A stretch of 64,000 nucleotides of DNA from Secundilactobacillus odoratitofui DSM 19909 = JCM 15043 (lineage in GTDB: Bacteria > Bacillota > Bacilli > Lactobacillales > Lactobacillaceae): contig NZ_AZEE01000030.1 in the NCBI RefSeq assembly GCF_001434895.1, positions 124,001-188,000 on the forward strand, in the 5' to 3' direction. Made by a program: the position numbers and the translations under genes. Below, piece by piece: positions 53,965 through 62,210 of this stretch. The first letter of the stretch is position 1, and every line of letters starts with the position of its first letter. Below the pieces are notes generated by a model. It searched no databases, was not told the DNA's origin, and was given only the letters and a program-made list of their open reading frames with translations.

Positions 53965-54500
53965 ATGACCAAATGTAGTAGTCAATTTAAAGCTAAATTT
54001 GTCTCTCGATATATCGAAAGTGGTATTAGCTACAAGGATCTCTGTGCAGAGTTTGGGATACCTAACGCTGGAATTGTCAAAGCATGGGTTGGGCAGGCTT
54101 GGGCTCATGATATTGATTCTTTAAAAATTTAGCGTACAAAGGCAAATTATTCTCAAACATTTATAATTAACGTGGTAGAGTATGTGCAGACACATCAAGT
54201 CAACCATGCGCAAACAGCGGCTCACTTTGGCATCTCTCCTAGCCAAGTCACCTCTTGGATTGTATTGTGAGAGAACAAGGAGTGGCTGGCTTGTGTGTGA
54301 AACGTAAAGGGAGACCAACCATGGGTAAGCACAAGAAAACAAAACCAATCAAACACCTTGAACCAACACAAGAGGAGAAGTATAAACAAGAAATTCTAGA
54401 GCTTAAAAGCAAGCTGCACGATGCTGAATTGGACCGTGATATTTTAAAAGCGCTCGCGAATTTGACGAAAAAATCATCGAAGCATTCTCCACGAAAGTGA
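53965..54500 (+). pseudogene. IS3-family orfA, broken
   Basis: The first helix-turn-helix (FKAKFVSRYIESGISYKDLCAEFGIP) is readable in frame from ATG at about 53965. It ends at TAG about 54130; the same frame continues (YSQTFIINVVEYVQTHQVNHAQTAAHFGISPSQVTSWI, second HTH) to TGA at 54268, after which the reading moves to the frame of 54255-54500 (REQGVAGL, KRKGRPTMGK, coiled-coil end). At least one nonsense mutation and one frameshift, so no complete DNA-binding subunit is made. Confidence 0.75.
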
Positions 54501-55360
54501 AGTATGGTATCGTGATTTTGTTAAAGTCGCAGTATGATCTCAATGAATTGCTTAAAGCCCTCAGCTTAACGCGAGCGACTTATTACGATCGGCTTAAGCG
54601 TGATAAGAAACCTGATAAGTACGTCGAAGTTAAAGCCTTCATCAAGAAGTGTTTTTATGATTCAAAGGAGATTTATGGATATCGTCGAATTCATGATGAA
54701 CCAGATAAAGTCGGCCTACACTATGCCGAGGAGACAATCAGACGTCTAATGTGTGATATGGGATTAAAATGTGTGATTTATTCCAAACATACATCTAAAT
54801 ATCACTCTTACAAAGTCAGTGTTGGCATAACTGCACCAAATATTTTGGAGCAAAAGCTTGTAGCGACACAACCGCTTACTGTGCTTCATACCGATGTAAC
54901 GCAAGTTCGACTCTACAATGGTGAATGGGGATATATCTCATTAATCACCGACGAAGCTAGTCGTGAAGTTCGTGTGACTATCGTCAGTATTTCTCCGAAC
55001 AAAGCCTCGATTCAAGCTTCGCTTGATGAACTAGAACATCACCTCAAATCCAGTATCCAACCAATCCTTCACCCAAATCAAGATTGGCAATATCAAATGA
55101 CAGATTACCAGCAGCGTCTACAAGACATGAACATTACGCAAAGTATGCCTCGTAAAGGGAACTGTCACGATAACGCGCCTATTGAAAGCTTCTTCAACCT
55201 TTTGAAGCGTGAGTACTTGAATCGATATCAAATCAATACACTTGAAAATCTACGTGAATTGGTAAATGGTTACATCGATTGGTTTAACAATGTCAAAACT
55301 TCAAGAAATAAAAATGGCTTGTACCCGGTATTCCACCGGGGTCAAGCCATGGTTGATTAA
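54497..55360 (+). CDS. IS3-family transposase OrfB with a substituted catalytic residue
   Basis: 287 aa, HTH_21 plus rve integrase core. Catalytic positions by spacing: D133 (HTDVTQ), residue 194 and E230 (HDNAPIESF), where 194 to 230 fits the D-35-E rule. Residue 194 is asparagine: the stretch reads HPNQDWQYQ instead of HSDQGWQYQ, so the second acidic residue is lost. With orfA also broken, the element should not move by itself. GTG start at 54497 overlapping orfA, as usual for programmed frameshift elements; A6 near 54470 could be the slip site. Confidence 0.85.
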   Translation: MKYGIVILLKSQYDLNELLKALSLTRATYYDRLKRDKKPDKYVEVKAFIKKCFYDSKEIYGYRRIHDEPDKVGLHYAEETIRRLMCDMGLKCVIYSKHTSKYHSYKVSVGITAPNILEQKLVATQPLTVLHTDVTQVRLYNGEWGYISLITDEASREVRVTIVSISPNKASIQASLDELEHHLKSSIQPILHPNQDWQYQMTDYQQRLQDMNITQSMPRKGNCHDNAPIESFFNLLKREYLNRYQINTLENLRELVNGYIDWFNNVKTSRNKNGLYPVFHRGQAMVD

Positions 55361-55400
55361 TTTAAAATCTAAATTGTCTAAATTTTCTGTTGCACCTCAA

Positions 55401-55949
55401 CTCGGAAGTAGGCATTTTTAGATGGGAAATTATTACGTTAACACTCTCGAATTTAGTGAAGTAACAAGCGTAAAATAATTCAACATCAAGAAGAATATAA
55501 CCTTACTGTAGACAAGTTAGGTGTTAATGAATATGATAACCACCTTGGAAAAACAAGCAATGAATATGCTCACCACGGTAAGCGACAGTGGCAATGCATT
55601 GCCTTTCAATCACCAATGCCAGTGCATTAAGATGCCAACAAGTATATTGGACTTTTAGCCCTAGAGCAAACTACTCGTTTTACGGGTACTTATGATTTTT
55701 CAATCATCTTGGTGTGTTTTTCGCCACTTTTCACCGCTTGGACGAAAAAAGCTTCAAAAAAAGGCGATCAGAACTGCCATCCAAATTAGGTGCTCCCATC
55801 AGACAACTTAAAAACCATGAACTCAATACGGTACCCCAGTATCTTAGACTACGGAATAGTAGTTACTTTTCCCTGCGTTCCTATTTTTTTGACCGTCTTG
55901 GTTGTTGAGAAATTTCCAGATCCTGTTCGATCGTCATTTTCGTTATCTA
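55401..55949. other. Decayed DNA, no intact gene
   Basis: Fragments readable without starts, e.g. QHQEEYNLTVDKLGVNEYDNHLGK (split here: NLTVDKLGVNEYD, DNHLGKTSNEYAHH) at about 55470-55625 on the plus strand. No family recognised. An open frame at 55714-56029 is rejected. Confidence 0.4.
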
Positions 55950-56070
55950 CTTCTTATTCAGTTGGAGGTGCATTAACACTGGTTACCGCACCACATATAG
56001 AACAAAATTCGGCATTCGCTGGAACTTGATTGTTCCAATTTGTACAATAGATTTTATTATTCGTATTATA
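55950..56070 (-). pseudogene. Zinc-ribbon protein remnant
   Basis: On the minus strand, IYCTNWNNQVPANAEFCSIC then GAVTSVNAPPTE-stop is readable. It matches the N-terminal zinc ribbon of the gene at 44410-45036 (YCTNCGEEMP..FC..CG), with one zinc cysteine changed to Trp, a stop after 30 residues and no start codon or membrane part in frame. Confidence 0.5.
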
Positions 56071-56106
56071 TATTCCTATAAAAATTGGAATTAAATCGAA
56101 CCATTT

Positions 56107-56631
56107 TTAATACCACGCCGAACGCTTAAAGTAATGTGTATATTCAAAATTACCATACTCATCAGGTAGTGGTGAGTGTTCAGTCAGACAAACATATTTA
56201 TAGCGCTTACCATTGTTGTCCCATAAGTAAGAATGCGACTTTTTCCAAGCAGGCCATTCATCACTAGCATATTGGCCGATGGTATAGTATCCGTGGGAAC
56301 TGCGTTTACTTACGAACAATTCAACATGTTTTTCTGAACTTTCCCATTTTTTACCGGAAATTGTATACCCGTGTTTATTGTTGGCGTCTTTCCAGTAATA
56401 CTTGTATTTCGAGAATACCACTTTATCAAACTTGGATGAATCATCCAAATTTTGAGCGTACCAAGTACCTCTCAATGATTTCGGTATCACAACGTAATGA
56501 TGTTTGGCACTCGCGTGAGTTGTTAAAGTGCCAAATGTTGTTAAAGTCACCAATATAACTAATAGGCTGTTAATCCATTTTTTCATTATTAAATTTCCCC
56601 TACAGAATACTAAATTTGATATATCAATCAT
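56107..56631 (-). CDS. Small secreted protein, RGTWY family
   Basis: 174 aa as read from 56631, but the likely start is the ATG at about 56586 (MKKWINSLLVILVTLTTFG), with GTAGGGGAAATTTAAT upstream, giving about 160 aa. The signal peptide ends near HASA-KH. The mature part opens VIPKSLRGTWYAQNLDDSSKF, the family motif also in 29252-29737 and 30224-30712, and is rich in Lys, Tyr, Trp. Function unknown. Isolated from the other members by the defence island. Confidence 0.7.
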   Translation of the reverse strand: MIDISNLVFCRGNLIMKKWINSLLVILVTLTTFGTLTTHASAKHHYVVIPKSLRGTWYAQNLDDSSKFDKVVFSKYKYYWKDANNKHGYTISGKKWESSEKHVELFVSKRSSHGYYTIGQYASDEWPAWKKSHSYLWDNNGKRYKYVCLTEHSPLPDEYGNFEYTHYFKRSAWY

Positions 56632-57059
56632 ACGACCATTTTGGAATCAATGCTACACTAACCTGAATTATATAAATTCATTGTGTTAATCAAATTGTGC
56701 GATTAGGCAAGTTTCGAGAAAATAGAAGGCCTACTTTTTATAATGTAATTAATTTTAACTGAGATGCCACATTGAGTTTCAGTTTCAGGATTTTAAATGA
56801 TTCTACACAGATTTTTACGATGGCTGGAAATAAAATCGCAGACTGATGAGTTTCAAAAATATTCGTACTTTTCGTTGCACATTTCTATGATTAATTGCTG
56901 AATCCTCATTGCTCGTATTAGCTTGAAGGGGCGGATAAGTGTCAGAAATGGATTATGTTTGATATTTTAAAAATTTTCAACATGGAGTAATTTCATTGAA
57001 AATGTAGGCCTGATTGCGTACCATAAGACTAATTATAAGAGAACCTCAGGAGGACAACC
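56632..57059. other. Intergenic spacer, no gene seen
   Basis: AT-rich 428 bp between divergent genes. It holds the promoters of both, none assignable with confidence. Matches no repeat of this window. Confidence 0.4.
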
Positions 57060-57458
57060 ATGGTCTCATCAATCAAATTAACCCAGGCGTTCGTTGATTA
57101 TTTAAAGCAGAAAAACCTCCAGGATAAGGTATTTTTGCTCATTGCGGATGATGGTGGCGGCAAGTATTCACTTCAGGGAGGGGCGTGCACGATTGGATCA
57201 GTATTCAACTTGGTTATGCTGGATGAACTTGATGCAGCCTATCCAATACCATTAAACAATGATGCGGGTGTCAAACTATACAGTTCGACCTACAACCTCT
57301 ATTTCTTGGAAGAGGGATTAGTGCTCGATGTTAAAGACTACCGGATTTTGTTACGTGACAACGCGCATCAGTTTGAGAACGACCTTCAAATTGTGAACGG
57401 TGCTGAAATTTTAGCCGCATTTAAAAAGGGGATTGTTGCCAAGAATGTCGGCTGTTAA
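57060..57458 (+). CDS. HesB/IscA-fold Fe-S biogenesis-family protein (lactobacillus type)
   Basis: 132 aa. FLLIADDGGGKYSLQGGACTIG and a C-terminal NVGC fit the small iron-sulfur cluster biosynthesis-family proteins common in lactobacilli. Compared with A-type carriers the conserved cysteines are reduced (Cys in GGAC and the last residue), so a carrier role is uncertain. AGGAGGACAACC before ATG. Separate from its neighbours. Confidence 0.75.
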   Translation: MVSSIKLTQAFVDYLKQKNLQDKVFLLIADDGGGKYSLQGGACTIGSVFNLVMLDELDAAYPIPLNNDAGVKLYSSTYNLYFLEEGLVLDVKDYRILLRDNAHQFENDLQIVNGAEILAAFKKGIVAKNVGC

Positions 57459-57528
57459 CGTGCGATGCACAATATAATCGGCGGACTCACGTTACATGAA
57501 AGCAGTGTTATCTAAGGAGAATAAAGAC

Positions 57529-58047
57529 ATGAAATTACAATCCGTCACAACCCCATACTCAGCAGCTAGCCTAGACTTGATCACCACGGCTTTTGCAACG
57601 GCTGAACACAGCGATGGTCATGAAGCTGAATTGGTCGCAACACTGCGACAACAGCCAAATTACCATCCCGAATTTGATGTCATTGCGATTGATGATCAAA
57701 GCCGACTAGTGGGCCACGCATTATTAAGTGAGGCAGTTGTGGGTGAACAATGGCCAGTACTAGTATTGGCACCACTTGCTGTGTTACCTAAAGCCCAACG
57801 ACAAGGCATTGGTCGCGCTCTGATTGCTGAATTAGAAAAGCGGGCGGCTGAGACCAAATTTTTAGCTATTTCAATTTTGGGTGATCCGGCCTACTACGGT
57901 CAGTTTGGGTATCAACCGGCCGCTGATTTTGGTGTGACAGCGCCGATGGCCGTTGAGTCAAAATACTTTATGCTCAAACCATTGGGCCAGAAACGGCTAC
58001 AATCGGTTCGTGGGAAGCTGCAATATGATCCAGCATTTGGTATCTGA
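57529..58047 (+). CDS. GNAT-family N-acetyltransferase
   Basis: 172 aa. Motif A LAPLAVLPKAQRQGIGRALI (R/Q-x-x-G-x-G/A for acetyl-CoA pyrophosphate) near residue 80-100, then ISILGDPAYYGQFGYQPA, a sequence typical of the YhbS-like branch. Substrate unknown. AAGGAG before ATG 57529; the earlier in-frame ATG at 57496 has no such site. Confidence 0.83.
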   Translation: MKLQSVTTPYSAASLDLITTAFATAEHSDGHEAELVATLRQQPNYHPEFDVIAIDDQSRLVGHALLSEAVVGEQWPVLVLAPLAVLPKAQRQGIGRALIAELEKRAAETKFLAISILGDPAYYGQFGYQPAADFGVTAPMAVESKYFMLKPLGQKRLQSVRGKLQYDPAFGI

Positions 58048-58095
58048 GGCTAACGCAAGTGGCATAACACCGCTGCATTAACTTTCAATTGAGTG

Positions 58096-58132
58096 ATAAC
58101 GGTCATCGGAATTAGAGGGTGACCGTTTTTTG
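58096..58132 (+). terminator. Terminator of the acetyltransferase gene
   Basis: AACGGTCA ... TGACCGTTTTTTG. Confidence 0.82.
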
Positions 58133-58159
58133 TGCACTCAGAAAAAAGAATTCTAATAG

Positions 58160-58188
58160 TTGACACGTTGGGTACTCACTGTTACTAT
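58160..58188 (+). promoter_or_regulatory. Promoter of the ABC exporter operon
   Basis: TTGACA (58160-58165), 17-bp spacer, TACTAT (58183-58188), about 110 bp before the ATPase start. Confidence 0.7.
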
Positions 58189-58298
58189 ATAGCGGTACTT
58201 AGCATTAAAGAGCACTGTTCAAATAAAAAAGGGAAGTACATCGTTTTAGGCAGACTACCTAGTAATACTAAATAGACTGATTAATCTGGAGGAAGAAC

Positions 58299-59216
58299 AT
58301 GAATGCAATAGAAGTCAAAAATGTAAAAAAGGGCTTTGGTAAACTTGAGGTTTTAAAAGACGTCACTTTAACGGTTCAACCGGGCGAAATCTACACGTTG
58401 CTCGGTGAAAATGGAGCGGGTAAAAGTACGTTGATCAATATTTTAACGACCCTTTCGCAAGCAGATGCTGGTGCCGTTAAAGTGATGGGACTTGATCCGA
58501 TTTGCGACGGCAAACATGTTCGTCGATTGATCAGCCTGAATGCCCAGACCATGACACTGGATGAAAATTTCACCGGTGAGGCGAACTTGCGTCTGATCGC
58601 CAAATTGAGGGGAGTGGCAGATGTTGATGTTGCCATCAAAGAAATGAGCCAACGACTCGAACTATCGGCGTTTATTCAGCGAAAGGTCAACACTTATTCA
58701 GGTGGCATGCGCCGGCGTTTGGACATTGCCATGTCGTTGCTGGGCTCACCTAAATTGGTCTTTTTAGATGAACCAACCACGGGTGTTGACCCCAAGAACC
58801 GCTTGGCGCTTTGGCAGCTGATTCGAGAAATGCGGGCAAATGGGCAGACCGTTTTTTTAACGACGCAGTACTTGGATGAGGCGGATGCGCTTTCTGACCA
58901 TATTGCGTTCATCCATGATGGCCGAATCGTTAAAGTGGGGACGCCTGCAGAAATCAAGCGTCAGGTCACCACAACGTATTCGCTTAAAGTTGCTGAAGTC
59001 CAACGTGATGAAGCGACCAACTTGTTGAAAAATGCAGCGATTGCCTTTACGCAACGGGAGTCTGAGTTCGAACTTGACGAAATCGCAGCCAAACAGGGAT
59101 TGCCAATTTTGCTAGCTAATGGCATCCAAGTTCAACATTTTAATTTAAACGAAACGAAGTTAGAAACCGTTTTTCTGAACTTAATGCAGCAGGAGGTTAA
59201 TCATGCAAACCATTAA
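58299..59216 (+). CDS. ABC-2 type exporter, ATP-binding protein (DrrA-like)
   Basis: 305 aa. Walker A GENGAGKST (about residue 36), signature YSGGMRRRLD, Walker B LVFLDEPTTGVDP, then a C-terminal extension of about 80 residues ending LNETKLETVFLNLM, as in daunorubicin-type resistance ATPases. GGAGGAAGAAC before ATG. Overlaps the permease gene by 14 bp. A drug, lipid or peptide substrate is possible. Confidence 0.87.
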   Translation: MNAIEVKNVKKGFGKLEVLKDVTLTVQPGEIYTLLGENGAGKSTLINILTTLSQADAGAVKVMGLDPICDGKHVRRLISLNAQTMTLDENFTGEANLRLIAKLRGVADVDVAIKEMSQRLELSAFIQRKVNTYSGGMRRRLDIAMSLLGSPKLVFLDEPTTGVDPKNRLALWQLIREMRANGQTVFLTTQYLDEADALSDHIAFIHDGRIVKVGTPAEIKRQVTTTYSLKVAEVQRDEATNLLKNAAIAFTQRESEFELDEIAAKQGLPILLANGIQVQHFNLNETKLETVFLNLMQQEVNHANH

Positions 59217-59985
59217 ACAACTTACAGCACTAGTCACTCGAATCGTGCGCCAAAATCTCACCAATGCCGACACACTCATTACCGTTATTGCCATGCCGGT
59301 CTTTATGCTACTCTTCTTTGTATACGCGTTTGGTGGTAACATCGTGACGGCCACCGGTCCAGCCAGTTCGTCAGAATATTTGCGGTACGCGTTACCAGGA
59401 TTTTTACTGCTGACGATGGCAATGGGTTCGGCATATACGGCATTGAGAATTAACTACGACCAAACTTCTGGGTTTCTGAACCGACTTCACACGTTGCCAA
59501 TTCCACGATGGGTGATTCTAGGATCACACGTGATTGCTTCGGTGATATTTATGTTACTGGCGGAGGTTGTTGTGTTCCTAACTGGTTTACTCATGTGCTA
59601 CCGCACCGATGCGGGCATCACTTCGATTGTAGCTTTTTGGGGTCTGTCGTTACTTTTCAGCGTGGCGATTACGTTACTGGCCATTCCGTTTTCACTGAAA
59701 GCGGCCGATTATGCTTCTGCCGGTGGCTTTTCCTACTTGCTATTAATGCTGTTATTTGTGAGTTCCGCGCTAATGCCCACCGCAGGAATGGCCAAACCAG
59801 TTCGGCTTTTTGCAAATCACCAACCGATGACACCAATTGTGAACACTGCCAGAGGCTTACTGGATCATTCAATGGCAGTTAGTAATCATACCCTGTGGTT
59901 AGCAATGGGCTGGTTAGGCGCTTGTGTGATCATCTTCAGCGGCTTGTCGTACTGGGTATACTCGCGTTTGTTCTTGCATAAATAA
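59203..59985 (+). CDS. ABC-2 type exporter, permease (DrrB-like)
   Basis: 260 aa, six membrane segments. The ABC-2 pattern is clear: DTLITVIAMPVFMLLFFVYAFGG in TM1, LPGFLLLTMAMGS, ... RLHTLPIPRWVILGSHV after TM2, and a C-terminal ANHQPMTPIVNTARGLL. Pairs with the ATPase before it. AGGAGG in the end of that gene is the ribosome site. Confidence 0.87.
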   Translation: MQTIKQLTALVTRIVRQNLTNADTLITVIAMPVFMLLFFVYAFGGNIVTATGPASSSEYLRYALPGFLLLTMAMGSAYTALRINYDQTSGFLNRLHTLPIPRWVILGSHVIASVIFMLLAEVVVFLTGLLMCYRTDAGITSIVAFWGLSLLFSVAITLLAIPFSLKAADYASAGGFSYLLLMLLFVSSALMPTAGMAKPVRLFANHQPMTPIVNTARGLLDHSMAVSNHTLWLAMGWLGACVIIFSGLSYWVYSRLFLHK

Positions 59986-60079
59986 CGTTCGGTTAGTCTT
60001 GACGGAATCATTCAAGACTAAAATAAATTGTGACTAATAATTGAATGTCGTAGTCTCTGTAAAATGTTAACGGTTTCAG

Positions 60080-60108
60080 TTGGCGTCAAATCACAACTCC
60101 GATATAAT
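60080..60108 (+). promoter_or_regulatory. Promoter of the serine hydrolase gene
   Basis: TTGGCG (60080-60085), 17-bp spacer, TATAAT (60103-60108), 32 bp before the ATG. Confidence 0.72.
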
Positions 60109-60140
60109 GACACTATAAGTTGAATAGAGGAGTGACGACG

Positions 60141-61073
60141 ATGACTAAGCATTTAAACCGATTTTCAACCTTTAAGTGTTGGGTAGTTGCAGCTGCCGTA
60201 ATCTTTGGTGTTAGTGTAATCAGCTGGGAGACGGCGGTTGTGTCCGTTAAGGCCGCTGAAACGCAGGCCGTGGTTACGCAGCAACGGGCAGTGAAAGCTA
60301 AACTTCAGCGGTACGTGAACCTCGTGACTAAGGACGGTACGACCAGTGTAGCGTTTTATAATCTTGGCGCTAAGTCCACCACTCAAGCTGGCCGCGCCAA
60401 AAGTGCCCGGTTTTATGCGCCAGGTAAGTTAGCTGTGTATAGCAAAAACGCCCATCGAGCATATACATCTGCCAGCACGTACAAATTATTTGTAGCAGCT
60501 AGCATTTACGCGAGAATCAATGCGGGCACGTTGAGTCGTTCAGTGACCCGTTCCAGCGGCTTTCAGCAGATGATTCTACACAGCCGCAATGAGTTTGCGG
60601 AGCACTATCTTGGCACTTACGGCTACGGTCGCGTGAATAACTTTGTCGCCAAACAAAACTGGTACAAGCATCCATTTGGCACGGGCAGAGCGGCTCGAAC
60701 AACTGCTGCGACACTAGTCTCGGTTCTGCGTAAACTTGATCAGCAAAAATATCCGTTTAATCAATCATCCAGTCGCCAACAACTGCTGTCATTAATGAGT
60801 CGCCAGGTTTACCGCAGTGGGATTCCCAAAGGTGCTGCCACAGCTACTAAGGGAAGTCGCGTTGCGGATAAAGTTGGCTGGTTATGGTCCTACAATAATG
60901 ACGCAGGTATCGTGACGCTACCGAATGGTCAGCGGTACGCGCTGGTCATCATGACGCACGGCCATGGCCAACACGGGTTTAGTGGCTTTCCAAGGATTGC
61001 CAGGATTACTAAAAATATCCAGACAATCGTGTACGGTAAAGCGACAACGAAGCAAATTAATGCGCTTTATTAA
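60141..61073 (+). CDS. Exported serine hydrolase, beta-lactamase/DD-peptidase fold
   Basis: 310 aa. N-terminal signal or anchor segment (CWVVAAAVIFGVSVISW), then a penicillin-recognising fold: nucleophile motif STYK (SASTYKLFVAASIY), second motif HSRNEF (SxN), third KVGW replacing KTG. Such proteins in lactobacilli are often D,D-carboxypeptidase or class A beta-lactamase-like wall enzymes; the KVG variant makes true beta-lactamase activity doubtful. ATG 60141 follows GAGGAGTGACGACG; the TTG at 60120 overlaps the promoter-proximal leader. Confidence 0.8.
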   Translation: MTKHLNRFSTFKCWVVAAAVIFGVSVISWETAVVSVKAAETQAVVTQQRAVKAKLQRYVNLVTKDGTTSVAFYNLGAKSTTQAGRAKSARFYAPGKLAVYSKNAHRAYTSASTYKLFVAASIYARINAGTLSRSVTRSSGFQQMILHSRNEFAEHYLGTYGYGRVNNFVAKQNWYKHPFGTGRAARTTAATLVSVLRKLDQQKYPFNQSSSRQQLLSLMSRQVYRSGIPKGAATATKGSRVADKVGWLWSYNNDAGIVTLPNGQRYALVIMTHGHGQHGFSGFPRIARITKNIQTIVYGKATTKQINALY

Positions 61074-61204
61074 GGAACTCCTGAGTAATCAGGTTATCTG
61101 CTCGTGGGTAAATTCTGCTAATCTCATGTATTTTGACTAATAAATGGTTAAAAAATGTTATACTTATTTCGTTATTCAAACATACGATTTTAGGGGGAGA
61201 AATG

Positions 61205-62191
61205 ATGCAGAATCATCATCAGCTGGCAATGGCTATTGCGGTACTGACGTTAACTGCGGGTATGTTGTTTGGCATGACTACAGTTCGAGCCGATATTGCT
61301 ACTGACAGCAGTAGTGCTGTGACCAGTTCGGCAAGTACGTCTTCAGCAACGAGTTCTAGTACGTCGCAGTCATCAAACACGACACAGTCTTCGGGGTCTC
61401 AGAGTACGTCTCAGACAACGACAACTGAGACCAAACCACAGCCAGTTTATGCCAAAGTTTCAAAGCTAACTAAGGTTAACTATTACACCACGATGGGGGC
61501 CAATCAGAAGCATAATTATGGTGTTTACTCAAGCGGTGCATACAATACGTCTGCTGCCAATCGGGTGAAGGTTAAAACTGGTCGGACCTTTGCGGGTAAA
61601 ACCATCCATATCACCCGAGAAGAGGTAGTAGCGGGTGCAACTTGGTTGAAGTTTACTTACAACCATAAATACACGGGTTGGATTCACCAAAACGCCACGG
61701 TGAAAACCACGTATCGACTGTACGCACCGTTAATTGGGCAACGACCAGAGTTACCAACTGGGTGTGAGATTACGGCAACTGCGATGATGTTGCAATTTGC
61801 AGGTGCCAAGGTGACAAAGTTAAGTTTGGCTAAGGAAATGCCACGAAGTAGTAATCCTAATAAGGGTTTCGTCGGTAATCCATATTCAAAGTCTGGTTGG
61901 TACATTTACCCTAAGGGACTGTTACCAGTCGTCAAAAAGCACTTGGGAAGTGCCAAAAATTTAACGGGCGCGAGTTTGACCACGATTAAAAAATACCTAC
62001 GTAAGAATCATTTGGTTGTGGTGTACGTTGCTGGGGTGGATGGCTTTAGTAACCATGCGTTAACTTTAACGGGTTATTCAAGCACTCGGCTCTATTACAA
62101 CGATCCGTGGACGAAGAAACGAACAAGTATGAGCAATGCCACGATGACCAAACACCGTAAAGCGGATGCTAACCGGGCGTTGAGTTACTAA
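61205..62191 (+). CDS. Exported C39-like peptidase with Ser/Thr linker and SH3-like domain
   Basis: About 328 aa. Signal peptide (MAIAVLTLTAGMLFGMTTVRA), Ser/Thr linker (about 30-85), a GW/SH3-like module (VNYYTTMGANQKHNYGVYSS ... YTGWIHQNATV, about 95-170), then a C39-like papain-fold domain with catalytic Cys in LPTGCEITATAMML and His in GFSNHALTLTGY, and NDPW. Probably cleaves a wall peptide or a secreted peptide. GGGGGAG precedes tandem ATGs at 61202 and 61205; spacing favours the second. Confidence 0.82.
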   Translation: MQNHHQLAMAIAVLTLTAGMLFGMTTVRADIATDSSSAVTSSASTSSATSSSTSQSSNTTQSSGSQSTSQTTTTETKPQPVYAKVSKLTKVNYYTTMGANQKHNYGVYSSGAYNTSAANRVKVKTGRTFAGKTIHITREEVVAGATWLKFTYNHKYTGWIHQNATVKTTYRLYAPLIGQRPELPTGCEITATAMMLQFAGAKVTKLSLAKEMPRSSNPNKGFVGNPYSKSGWYIYPKGLLPVVKKHLGSAKNLTGASLTTIKKYLRKNHLVVVYVAGVDGFSNHALTLTGYSSTRLYYNDPWTKKRTSMSNATMTKHRKADANRALSY

Positions 62192-62210
62192 TTTATTGGG
62201 GGAATTTAGG

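Larger units (their letters stand above)
53910..55400 (+). mobile_element. Degenerate IS3-family insertion sequence (IS150-like)
   Basis: Imperfect terminal inverted repeats: TTGAAGTGCC...TTAGAC at the left (from 53910) and the complement ending GCACCTCAA (to 55400), about 16 of 24 positions matching. It contains a broken orfA and a full-length orfB. No clear 3-bp target duplication was seen (left flank AGG, right flank CTC). It ends the defence island on its 3' side. Confidence 0.75.

Noticed and set aside
55714-56029. Open frames on the plus strand downstream of the IS
   Set aside because: Antisense to the zinc-ribbon remnant; no ribosome site and no recognisable domain.
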